In this document: one piece after another, positions 1-10,004 of the stretch
Layout: every line of letters begins with the position of its first letter
Position numbering within the stretch: the first letter of the stretch is position 1
NCBI GenBank assembly: GCA_036936605.1
Contig: JAUPFV010000002.1
Coordinates: 251,741,305 to 251,805,304, forward strand
Source of the DNA: Limnanthes douglasii subsp. nivea
Taxonomy: Eukaryota; Streptophyta; Magnoliopsida; Brassicales; Limnanthaceae
Reading direction: 5' to 3'
Length of the DNA: 64,000 bases
Notes under the pieces: model-generated
What the model saw: only the letters and a program-made list of their open reading frames with translations
Database searches by the model: none
Told to the model about the DNA's origin: nothing
Translations under genes and position numbers: made by a program

Positions 1-171
1 TACAAAAGTGTGTTTTGGTTGCCATCTCTTTAAAGAATCAATAACCTAAGTCAGGAATCTGAAGATCAAAGAATGTCTACATCCTGTAAGTATTTATTCC
101 CTATTATTATAGGATGATTTAACTTCATGGTTCAATAAGTTAGATTAGAAATCCGTAAAGTATTTCTATCA
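1..171 (+). repeat. 5' LTR, 3' portion only
   Basis: It matches 6594-6791 of the 3' LTR and ends in the same TATTTCTATCA. It lacks 27 bases that the 3' LTR has between AACCTA and AGTCAGG, and differs at about four other positions. Confidence 0.93.
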
Positions 172-173
172 AG

Positions 174-190
174 TGGTATCAGAGCCACCA
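174..190 (+). other. Primer binding site (initiator Met tRNA)
   Basis: TGGTATCAGAGC followed by CACCA lies two bases after the LTR end. This is the usual plant copia primer site for the 3' end of the initiator methionine tRNA. Confidence 0.9.
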
Positions 191-244
191 TGAAATTAAA
201 TTCTTAGTTTTTTCAGATTATAAAATTAGATCATATATATTAGA

Positions 245-330
245 TCTATATATTAGATATGATGTCGGTTATCGGAAATTACACAAATCTATATATTAGA
301 TATGATGTCGGTTATCGGAAATTACACAAA
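245..330 (+). repeat. 43-bp perfect tandem duplication
   Basis: Two head-to-tail copies (245-287 and 288-330), each beginning TCTATATATTAG and ending ACACAAA, lie in the copia leader. Confidence 0.92.
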
Positions 331-639
331 CAATTAAACAATTACGGTCGTATAATTATATATGCAGTTAAAAGATGCCGTATGCGGCTACTATAGTTAA
401 ATTAAATTAAAATCTGAAATTATTAATTTAGTAACTGTCCTTTCGCCTAAAGAATAGGCGAAATATACGTGACCACCGATAAATTAGTAATTAAGTTTGC
501 TTATATATTATATAAAGTTATAAGTGAATTATTACGAGAATTATATTATATCATTGAAGTTTATTATATATATAAATATATATTATAGTATATATATGAA
601 TAAGTTTTATATATATAAATAAATACTATATTATAATAT

Positions 640-970
640 ATATTAAGAATTATATTATAATATAATCAAAGATATATTATAATTAAAGATATATTACAAT
701 ATAATTAAAGATATATTATAATATATTAAATTTAAGGTGTAAATTTAATTTAATTAAAGATATATTATAATTAAAGATATATATTATAATTAAAGATATA
801 TTACAATATAATTAAAGATATATTATAATATATTAAATTTAAGGTGTAAATTTAATTTAATTAAAGATATATTATAATTAAAGATATATTACAATATAAT
901 TAAAGATATATTACAATATAATTAAAGATATATTATAATATATTAAATTTAAGGTGTAAATTTAATTTGA
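640..970 (+). repeat. A/T-rich tandem repeats, about 109-bp period
   Basis: AAGGTGTAAATTTAATTT recurs near 733, 841 and 951, each time embedded in ATTAAAGATATATTA-type units. It looks like slippage-grown leader sequence. Confidence 0.8.
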
Positions 971-1490
971 TTAAATTATACATAGACTACGAAATAGTTT
1001 GGACATTAAGTAAGGTAGTTGTATAGTATTATAGTATTTTTCGAAATAATCAGCATGTTTTAAGTTGTCCGAACTTCAGTAAATAATTAATGATTCAATA
1101 TATCGCCAAAGTGATCCATATTGCTGAATTAATTATTTTAGAGTTTTGACAAGTCTATGATTGACAAGTATGTAAATTTTAATCGGTCCAAAGGAAGGTT
1201 AATGTTTGACATAGTTAATCTTAGACACGAGATAGTTATTTGTGAATTGATCATTAAGAAAATTGCAATAGGAAAAAATCGGCCCAAAGAAAGATTTTTT
1301 TTTTCTTGTCAATTAGAAGGATCAACATTAATTATGCTCAAACTCATACATATACAAATTAATATGTTTGCCCAAAGGTATCTTATTGATGTTGTAAGAG
1401 TATGTTTTATTATGCTATATTTATTTGTTAAATACTATGGAGGTTATATGTTAAGTGATGTTTTTGGCTATTTATTGTTTGTTGTTTGTT

Positions 1491-2114
1491 ATGTTAGCAA
1501 ATTCGTATTTCTATAACCCGGAAGGCAAAAAGGCACCCATACTTAATGGGAGCAACTTTGAGCTGTGGAAAGAAGATATGTTGCTGCACTTGATGTGCCA
1601 TGATTACGACTTAGCATTAAGGGTCGATGAACCTAAACCTCTGACTGATGACAGTTCTCCTACGGAGAAGAAAGAGTCAGAGGCGTGGGAAAAGTCGAAC
1701 AGGATAAGTCTAGGGATCATGAAGCAAACAATTCCATTAGCATTCCGTGGTGCAATTTCACCTGAGATCACTAATGCGAAAATATTTCTCGAAGAGGTAG
1801 AGAAATGTTTTGCCAAGAACGATAAAGTAGAGATTAAGACGCTTATTAAGCTAGCCTCTATGAAATATCGTGGCAAAGGGACTGTTCGTGAGCACATCTT
1901 GGAAATGTCAAACATCGCTTCCAAACTGAAAGCACTTAAGATTGACCTTCCCGAAGATGTTGTGGTAAGCTTTGCTTTTCACTCTTTCCCTCCTCAGTAT
2001 AAGAACTTCGAAACTTCTTATAACTGTCAGCGTGAGAAATGGACTCTCAACGAGCTCATCTCTCAAGAAAAGATGAAGCAAGAACATCCAGAATTACAAA
2101 TGGTGAAAGCTTAG
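1491..2114 (+). pseudogene. copia gag, N-terminal part of broken gag-pol
   Basis: Encodes the capsid-like gag (UBN2/Retrotran_gag type) of the element, which packages RNA into virus-like particles. Diagnostic stretches are LNGSNFELWK near the start, AWEKSNRISL, KYRGKGTVREHI, EMSNIASKLKAL and REKWTLNELI. The open frame begins at 1455, but the Met at 1491 gives the N-terminus usual for this family. It ends at TAG 2112-2114, after which the same frame continues straight into the zinc knuckle and pol, so gag-pol was probably one polyprotein with a nonsense change here. Deliberate readthrough is possible but would not rescue the two later breaks. Confidence 0.88.
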
Positions 2115-4595
2115 GTGGATAAGGGAATTAAGAGAAAGTATGAAGGTTCAGATGCACATGCATCCGGTTCGGGACAAAAGAAGCATAAGGGTACGTCTGG
2201 TAAAGGGCGTTGCTTCCATTGTAAGAAACCGGGGCACTTTAAGAAAGAATGTGAAAAATGGAGGGCTATGATGAAAGCCAAAGGTATTTTCATTTCTATG
2301 GTCTGTTCTCAGATAAATTTAGTTTCAATGCCAAGAAATACTTGGTGGGTTGATACAGCAGCAACAACTCATGTTTGTATTTCTTTGCAGGGTATGATAG
2401 GAAACCGAAGCCTGAGTGATGGTGAAACATCCATCTATACAGCTGATGGCAGTTCGTGTTTAGTTTATTCTATCTGTGATTTTCGTTTGTTGCTTACCAG
2501 TGGACATTTTTTGTATTTAAAAGACGTATTGTATGTACCTTCTTTTCGAAGGAACCTAATTTCTTTTCCGTTGTTGGACAAATTAAGTTATTCTTGTCTA
2601 TTTGGAAATGAAAGTTTATGTCTTTATTTACATGGTAATGTTGTTGGTTCTGGAAAGTTAATAGCAAATGATAACTTGTATTTATTGGATACTATAAAGG
2701 ATCACAAAGAGATAATGAATGTAGATGTACCTGGAAAACTAAATTGTAAAATGGAAAAATCAGCAAAACTTTGGCACAAGCGATTAGGTCACATTTCTAG
2801 AAAAAGAATTGAAAAGCTTGTTTCAGAAGGTTTATTAAGTGAACTGGATTTTTCGGACTTCAACGTTTGCGTTGAATGTATAAAAGGAAAACACACCAAA
2901 GTGAAACGATTAGATGCATACAGAGCGAAAGGGGTCTTGGATTTGATACATACAGACATTTGCGGTTCGTTCCCTACAGCATCATGGAACGGCCAACGAT
3001 ATTTTGTATCTTTCATTGACGACTTTTCACGATATGGGTATCTATATCTCATTCACGAAAAATCAGAGGCCATTGACAAGTTCAAAGTCTTTAAGACTGA
3101 AGTTGAAAAACAACTTGGTAAAGACATTAAGTGCGTCAGATCGGACCGTGGTGGTGAATACTACGGGAGATATGATGGTTCAGGTGAACAACGTCATGGA
3201 CCGTTTGCAAAATTCCTAGAAGAGTGTGGTATAGTCCCTCAGTATACGATGTCGGGTTCGCCCAACACGAATGGAGTATCTGAGAGACGAAACCGTACAT
3301 TAAAGGATATGGTAAGAAGTATGATTAGTCATTCAACATTACCTATATCACTCTGGGGAGAAGCAATAAAATGTGCGACCTACCTACTTAATAGAGTTCC
3401 GACGAAAGCAACTACTAAGACACCGTATGAACTTTGGACTGGGCGTAAACCTAGTTTAAAACATTTACATGTTTGGGGATGTCCAGCTGAAGCGAAGCCT
3501 TATAGGCCGAATGAAAAGAAATTGGACTCCAAAACGGTTAGTAGTTATTTCATCGGATATCCCGAGGACAATAGGGGTTTTAAGTTTTATGATCCTTCCA
3601 CAAAGAATATATTTGAGACGGGTACAACAAAATTCTTTGAGGATATAGAGTTTGGGGGGAAGAATTTAGTAACGAACATTCATTTTGAGGAAGAATCAAT
3701 AGAGATTCATGAAGGTTCTAACAATGATACTATAGTGTCAGATGATGATATGGTAATTAGAAGGCCAATCATCACTTCAGATTCGTTAGAACATATAGAT
3801 ACTCAAGATGATGTTAATCTTCCTCCTATGGATGTTGTTCCAATGGAGCAAAATGAAGTTGTTCAAGAAGAACAAACTCTATCTCCTCAAGAAGTTCAAG
3901 TGCAAAATAAAGAAATTATGCCTTTGCGTAGATCTACTAGAGAAAGAAAGAGCGCTATATCTTCAGACTATATAGTGTATCTTCAAGAACATGAAGAATT
4001 TTATGGTTCAACAGAAAACGATCCTTTAAGTGTTCGTGAAGCCATGAAAAGTTCTGATTCTCACTTCTGGATTAAAGCAATGAACGAAGAGTTTAAATCA
4101 ATGCAAGATAACGCGGTATGGGAGCTTGTTCCATTACCTGAAGGAAAGAAGTCGATTGGTTGTAAATGGATTTTTAAAACCAAACGGGATTCTAAGGGTA
4201 ATGTGGAGAGGCATAAAGCGCGACTTGTAGCTAAGGGTTTTACTCAACGTGAAGGGATTGACTTTAAAGAAACCTTCTCTCCAGTTTCTTCGAAGGATTC
4301 TTTTCGGACAATCATGGCATTAGTTGCACACTTCGACCTTGAGCTCCATCAAATGGATATAAAGACCGCCTTTCTTAATGGAGACATTGAGGAAACGATC
4401 TATATGTTACAACCTGAAAACTTTGTCTCTGGTGATCCAAAGTCGACGGTATGTAAACTGAAGAAATCTATTTATGGTCTCAAGCAAGCGTCTCGACAGT
4501 GGTATCACAAATTCCTTGAAGTTATTGTCTCATTTGGTTTCGAGATAAATTCGGTAGAGGATTGTGTGTATCAAAAAAAAATTCAGTTGGAGTAA
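2115..4595 (+). pseudogene. copia pol: zinc knuckle, protease, integrase, first part of reverse transcriptase
   Basis: In the same frame as gag. Domains in order: CCHC zinc knuckle [14 protein letters not shown] (about residues 34-47); aspartic protease at [12 protein letters not shown], where the usual D-S/T-G reads D-T-A; the pre-integrase zinc region [18 protein letters not shown]; the integrase core with the Asp of LIHTDICG, the Asp of SDRGGEY and the Glu of GVSERRN; the copia motif [12 protein letters not shown]; and reverse transcriptase starting WIKAMNEEF with KARLVAKGF and [13 protein letters not shown]. The frame is lost at nine As (4573-4581) just before the YVDD region; dropping one A would continue it. 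The changed protease residue and the shift point to an inactive protein. Confidence 0.93.
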
Positions 4596-5037
4596 ATTCA
4601 TATTTCTAGTGCTGTATGTTGATGACATATTATTGGCCACGAACGATAAGGAATTGTTACATACGACCAAGAAATTTCTTTCGGACAAATTCGATATGAA
4701 AGATCTTGGTGATGCATCATTTGTGTTAGGAATTCAAATTCACAGGAATCGATCCCATGGAATTTTGAGTTTATCACAAAAGGCGTATATTGAGAGTATG
4801 TTACAACGTTACGGGATGGCTAACAGCAAAGGAAAGGAAACCCCGATATCAAAAGGTGAAAAGTTTAGCCTTAAGCAATGCCCAAAGACAAAACTTGAGA
4901 TTGAGGAAATGCAAAAGGTTCCATATGCTTCGGCTGTTGGAAGTCTGATGTATGCTCAAGTTTGTACACGGCCAGACATTGCTTTTGTGGTGGGTGTGTT
5001 AGGGAGATACGTAAGTAATCCGGGGATGGAACACTAG
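4564..5037 (+). pseudogene. copia pol: catalytic C-terminal part of reverse transcriptase
   Basis: Continues pol in the next frame after the A-run shift. It contains the catalytic LYVDDILL, then DMKDLGDASFVLGIQI, LSLSQKAYIE and the connection region VGSLMYAQVCTRPDIAF. It stops at TAG 5035-5037 directly after EH; the family has Trp here (HW), so TGG to TAG is the simplest explanation. The frame continues unchanged into RNase H. Confidence 0.92.
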
Positions 5038-5601
5038 AAAGCAGTCAAAAGAGTTCTTTGGTATTTGCAACAAACAAAACATCACAGGTTAACATATAAG
5101 AAGTCGGATAAACTGGAGGTCATAGGGTATTCCGACTCGGATTTTTCCGGATGTGAGGATTCTCGTCGTTCAACCTCAGGCATTATATTCCTTTTAGCGG
5201 GAGGTGCAATATCATGGAAAAGTTTTAAACAAACACTCATTGCATCTTCCACTATGGCTGCGGAATTTGTTGCTTGTTTCGAGGCATCCAATCAGGCGCT
5301 TTGGCTGCGAAATTTTGTCACGGGACTGCGAATCGTAAAAGGGATAGAAAAACCCCTTAGATTATATTGTGACAATAACTCGGCAGTTCAGTATTCAAAC
5401 AGTAACAGGAGCTCGGTTAAGTCCAAACATGTAGATATCAAGTTCCTGTCTGTTAAAGAGAGAGTACAGAGTGGTCAAATTAGTGTGGAGCACATAAGGA
5501 CAAACTCAATGTTAGCAGATCCTCTTACGAAGGCATTAGTACCTAAAGTTTTTATTGAACACACCATTAACATGGGTGTTGTGTACTTAGAGGATTATTA
5601 G
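5038..5601 (+). pseudogene. copia pol: RNase H
   Basis: In frame with the preceding segment after the TAG. RNase H motifs are YSDSDFSGCEDSRRSTSG (first Asp), AAEFVA (Glu), YCDNNSAVQ (Asp), SKHVDIKFL and LADPLTKAL. The normal terminator is TAG at 5599-5601, followed by about 420 bases of 3' untranslated sequence before the polypurine tract. I see no further frameshift inside this part. Confidence 0.92.
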
Positions 5602-6008
5602 TTTCAGTGGGAGTTTGTATTAAGCTATTAAATTTGTTTGTATTATGATATTCGCGAACTTAAGGTCATTAATGCAAACATATTTATATACAAGTTTTCA
5701 GTGTGCTCTTGTATTTGATTATTCGTACTCTGCTGTAAGTAGACCTCCAATTAAGTGGGACTAGTTAAGAATAGATATGTAAGATTACATTTCATATTAT
5801 TCTTATGCTATGCACCATGATAGATCCATGTAGTTGATTGTTACGATATCGTGATTACTGATGCATCTATTTGTGGCTTGAAATGCATTGATGATGACTT
5901 TAGTCCTATGTCGTTAATAGTCATTTACGAGATTGTTAAGGTTATCTATGTGACGATAGAAATTTAGAACGTTCATTAAGTGGATGCATCCTATAGTAGC
6001 ATATGATG

Positions 6009-6023
6009 ATCCAAGTGGGAGAT
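6009..6023 (+). other. Polypurine tract of the copia element
   Basis: The purine-rich CCAAGTGGGAGAT abuts the first TG of the 3' LTR, as expected for the plus-strand primer. Confidence 0.8.
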
Positions 6024-6304
6024 TGTTGGAATTTCTCCATTAAGTTGGACCGTCACATGTCGTATTGATGTATCGAACTATCGTTAATATTAGTCCAATA
6101 AAAGTAATCATAAAGAAAAGAACGGACTAGTAGATAAAATATGTATCATGGAGGTAATTTTATAGATACCAGGTTTAATTCCGAATACTATGAAGGATTG
6201 GATTCGGAAATAAACAACTTAAGAAAAACGTAAAGTTTTGGGGTTATTTTGTAAAACAAAATAATACCGGGTTATGGTCCCTAAGAGTGGCAATTTAATA
6301 AGGA

Positions 6305-6480
6305 TTGGTCTTCATTAAGTAACTGTCTGGAAGTTACAGACAATTAAGAGAGAAGAACCGTTATTGGTCTTCATTAAGTAACTGTCTGGAAGTTACAGAC
6401 AATTAAGAGAGAAGAACCGTTACTGGTCTTCGTTAAGTAAATGTCTGGAAGTTACAGACAATTACTTAACGAAGAACCGT
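6305..6480 (+). repeat. Three tandem 59-bp repeats in the LTR U3 region
   Basis: GGTCTTC recurs at 6307, 6366 and 6425, each followed by GTCTGGAAGTTACAGACAATT. The third copy differs and forms a near-perfect hairpin (6428-6474): 13-base arms CTTCGTTAAGTAA and TTACTTAACGAAG, one mismatch, then six more pairs (TGTCTG/CAGACA). The position just upstream of TATA fits repeated enhancer units. Confidence 0.9.
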
Positions 6481-6496
6481 TTTCTCACTTCAGTTC

Positions 6497-6503
6497 TATA
6501 TAA
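6497..6503 (+). promoter_or_regulatory. TATA box of the copia LTR
   Basis: TATATAA lies immediately downstream of the triplicated U3 block; transcription would begin about 25-30 bases downstream. Confidence 0.7.
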
Positions 6504-6791
6504 GAATGAGTTTCTCATTCTTGAAAGAAACGAAAGAAAATACAGAGAGAAAATCCTTTAAGAAAAACAAATTGATTCTTCATTCGAATCAATTACAAAA
6601 GTGTGTTTTGGTTGCCATCTCTTAGAAGAATCAATAACCTAGCAAAGGATCGCCGATCATCTGCTCTAAGTCAGGAATCTGAAGATCAAAGAATGTCTAC
6701 ATCCTGTAAGTATTTATTCCGCATTATTATAGGATGATTTAACTTCATGGTTCAATAAGTTAGATTAGAAATCCGTAAAGTATTTCTATCA

Positions 6792-7353
6792 TAGAATACT
6801 TATTACACTGATCAATATTATTTTGTCAATTTAGATGAGGATCACATATTTTGGTATATATTTGTAGATAAAGAAATAATTGTTTTTATAAAATTGTATA
6901 AATATAGACACCTTCAATTGGACTAATACATATTGGATTTTATACGAACAAACTTTACAATATTTGGCAGCTAACTACCCAATAACGGTGCGAAGAATTT
7001 TATAAAAGAGCTAGCCACATATTTGAAAGTAAGTAAATAAGCCCACAATTTTCAGCATGCAATATTTAAGTTGGTCACGTCTCTTACAAGTTTAACCTTT
7101 TAAAGTTGAATAGTCCAAAAAAGATAATTTTTTCACTTAAAATCATATCACCATAAGATCAAAGAACCAATAGAAAGATTGTGAATGTTAAAAAATTGAC
7201 AAAACCTTTGTATATTTTTTATTGTAACAAAAATAGATTGATATATTTATTTTTTATTATATGTCGATCCCCATATTTATTTATTTCGCGATGATCTTGC
7301 AATATACTAAATTACGGTTCAGATATAAATGGTCTGAATTTTTTTATACATGA

Positions 7354-7358
<5 letters not shown>
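6792..7358. other. A/T-rich spacer, no gene seen
   Basis: Flank of the copia insertion. I see no coding region, RNA gene or clear repeat in it. Confidence 0.6.

Positions 7359-7406
<48 letters not shown>
7359..7406. repeat. (AT)24 microsatellite
   Basis: An uninterrupted AT dinucleotide run. The 66-codon frame across it is an artefact. Confidence 0.97.
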
Positions 7407-7409
<3 letters not shown>

Positions 7410-7436
7410 GAAAACAATTATATTAGAGTTTATTTT

Positions 7437-8345
7437 TGGTATTTACTTGTAAGGTTATATATTAACCTGTCATGTTTGATATTTTGCTATCATGTTAAAC
7501 ATTTACATGTCATGTTAGAAATTCGATTGTCACGTTATAAAGTTACATGATATGTTAGATCGATACTTGTTATGTTAGATATTAAACTTTAGGATAAATA
7601 TTTAACTGTCAAGACAAATATTTAGCTTCAAAGTTATACATTTGGTTGTCAATTTACAAATTTAGCTGTCACGTTAAACATTTATTTTTTCATGTTAAAA
7701 ATTAACCTGTAATGGTAGAAATTTATCTGTCAGGTTAGACATTTATTTATGTATACAATAAGATATTTAACTGTCATATTAGATATTTAGCTCTCACATT
7801 AAACATTTACATGTCAGGTTAGATATTTACCTGTCAAGTTAGACATTTGGCTATTACATTTGACATTTACCTTACAGGATAGATATTCACCTATAAGGTT
7901 AAACATTTAGTAGAAATATTATACATTTTGCTGTTAGTTTGGACATTTACTTATAAAACTAAACGTTTACATATAAGGTTAAACATATACATGTCAAGTT
8001 AGACAGTTACTTATAGTATTCGATATTTACCTAGACATTTGGAAAATTACGTTAAATATTTATATGTCAGGTTAGGCATTTACCTATAAGATTATAAACT
8101 TACCTACCATGTTAGACATTTGGTTGTCACGTTAAATATTTATATATCAGCTTATATACTTACATATAAGGTTAGATATTTATTATGTAAGGTTAGATAT
8201 TTATCATGTAAGGTTAAACATCTCATATCAGGTTAGATATTTATGTGTGAGGTTAAACATTTACTTAAAGGTTAGACATTTAGTTCTCAAGTTCAACATT
8301 TTTCTGTCACGTCGGACATTTAACTGTCAAGTTGACTATTAACAT
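7437..8345. repeat. Degenerate 20-bp minisatellite, about 45 units
   Basis: Roughly 900 bases are built from a loosely conserved unit close to GTTAGACATTTACCTGTCAG. ACATTTA/ATATTTA and CTGTCA recur about every 20 bases throughout. Units vary by substitutions and small indels and no frame stays open, so this is an old tandem array rather than a coding repeat. Confidence 0.85.
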
Positions 8346-9762
8346 AAGCAATTAGTTGGCTCGTTTGTAATAACTAAATATTAGAAGAACTTTTGTTTTA
8401 AATATTTTTATAAAAAAAATTGAATTATATGTATAAGATATTTAACCATAATTATATAGACATCTAAATGTATATTATTCCAAAATAACTTAATAATTTC
8501 CAATTATTTTGTTTTTTAAGTTCCAACGGTTGATATAAATCTTGTAATGTTTGGTTGCCTTAAACAAAGTTGGTAACTATAAACTACTTTAAAAGGTGGT
8601 AACCACAAATATAATAAATAATTATTCTTTTTATAATATTTTTTAAAAAAACTTCAAATATAATATGAGGTACATGTTTCTATAATAAAAATACATTGCA
8701 TATAGAAATATTTTCAATTATCTTAGTGAGTTCTCCATTTTATAGTGTTATTCTTTATGTTTTATGTATTGGTGTGATTTATTTTTGTCTGAGGGTAAGT
8801 TTGTAATTTTTGTTTAGAGTTGTGTGGAAGTTTGTGAGTATTTAATATTTGGGTAGAGTGTAGAGGGAGAATTAAGCAGCCTGGTTGTATTTAATTTTCA
8901 TTACCCTCATTTAATGTTGGTGGTTAAATGTATACCCTTATATTTGGGCCTTATGGGCTTTCGGGTCGTGTTTAATGGACTTGGGTCGAGTTTTAAGGAC
9001 CCATAAGTTCTAAGTAGGAGAGCAGGTAGCTTAGTCAAGAAGTGATTAGGTTTTAAGTACTTTAGTTATGTTCGAACAGTCCAATAGAAGATGGTGTCCG
9101 AACTGCCCCTGTTTGGTTAGGTAGACATTGTCCGAACTGACCCTGTCCGAAGTGGTGACGGAATCCGGACTCATCATGTATAATCCAGCAAGGAGGTGTA
9201 GCCGCCTTGTTCTATATTATATATATATTTCGAGTGAATTTTAAAAAAATTATTTAAATTGTCATATCTTAAAATTTAAATATCTAAAAAATAACTAGTA
9301 ATGATGTACATGTTTATGTTTATGTTTTTTAAAGAATCAAATAGTCTATATGTTAATTATTTTAAAAAATTGGATTCAATTTTTTTCAAATAATCCAATT
9401 TTTTTAAATAAATTTATCGATTTTATTGATGTCTAAAAGATTATCAAAATATCTCGGATTAATTTTATTCTATTCGATTTTTCGATACAAGTCATATAAT
9501 GGTCTCCGATTACTTTTTTTTTCTATTTTAAAATCTTAAAATATGATTATTTAAAATAAATAAATAATACAAATAAAAATAATACAATGAATATCAATAT
9601 TAGATGACCAAAAAATATAATTTATTTTTCTTAAATGATAAAATAATAGAATAAAAAATATCTAAATAATCAAATATTATTAAATCTAACCAAAACAAAT
9701 ATCAAATGTTTAAAATTGATACAAATAATCATATTCTTTTGGGAGAAAATTAAAATTTATTA
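8346..9762. other. A/T-rich spacer with an LTR-like patch near 8860-9230
   Basis: Mostly featureless A/T-rich DNA. The part at 8860-9230 is less A/T-rich and repeats GTCCGAACTG and variants four times (about 9070-9150). It could be a fragment of an LTR or of a transposon promoter. I found no coding capacity or boundary repeats. Confidence 0.4.
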
Positions 9763-10004
9763 GTTTAGTATGTTAAGCTAAATTATAAAGTTTATTTCGA
9801 AAGTAAAACTAAACTATAATATATTTTTTGGCAAGTAAAGATTTTTATTACTTAAATGATCAAATTACAAAGGTTTGGGATTAAAATTGAACTAAGTAAT
9901 AAGTAAGGGGACATAAAGGAGATATTCTCTTAAAGCTAGGCGCCTAAAATTCCCTCATTTGATTCAAACGAAAACTTCTTCGTCTTCAACATCACCTCTG
10001 AAAC

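Larger units (their letters stand above)
191..1490. other. Untranslated leader of the copia element
   Basis: About 1.3 kb of very A/T-rich sequence between the primer site and gag. It has no convincing coding region and contains two sets of direct repeats listed separately. A 119-codon frame at 1157-1516 has no recognisable domain and I do not call it a gene. Confidence 0.7.
1..6791 (+). mobile_element. Ty1/copia LTR retrotransposon, 5' end cut by window, defective
   Basis: The element shows, in order, the tail of a 5' LTR, an initiator-Met-tRNA primer binding site, a long A/T-rich leader, gag, protease, integrase, reverse transcriptase, RNase H, a polypurine tract and a full 3' LTR. Integrase precedes reverse transcriptase, which defines copia. 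The gag-pol frame is broken by a TAG at 2112-2114, a one-base shift in an A run at 4573-4581, and a TAG at 5035-5037 where the family has Trp. The two LTR copies differ over the visible 171 bases by about four substitutions and a 27-base indel, so this is not a very recent insertion. The right target-site duplication should be the bases just after 6791 (TAGAA); its left partner is outside the window. Confidence 0.95.
6024..6791 (+). repeat. 3' LTR (768 bp)
   Basis: Starts TGTTGGAA after the polypurine tract and ends TATTTCTATCA, matching the 5' LTR end at 171. It contains a triplicated 59-bp block, a TATA box at 6497-6503 and a transcribed R/U5 portion. Confidence 0.95.

Noticed and set aside
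1157..1516. 119-codon open frame before copia gag
   Set aside because: Composition follows the A/T-rich leader, there is no domain, and the element's gag frame starts within it in another phase.
7350..7550. 66-codon frame rich in Tyr and Ile
   Set aside because: It is the AT microsatellite read as TAT/ATA codons and then enters the minisatellite.
7437..8345. CRISPR-like array because of regular short repeats
   Set aside because: Repeats are contiguous and degenerate, with no unique spacers, and the context is a plant nuclear genome.
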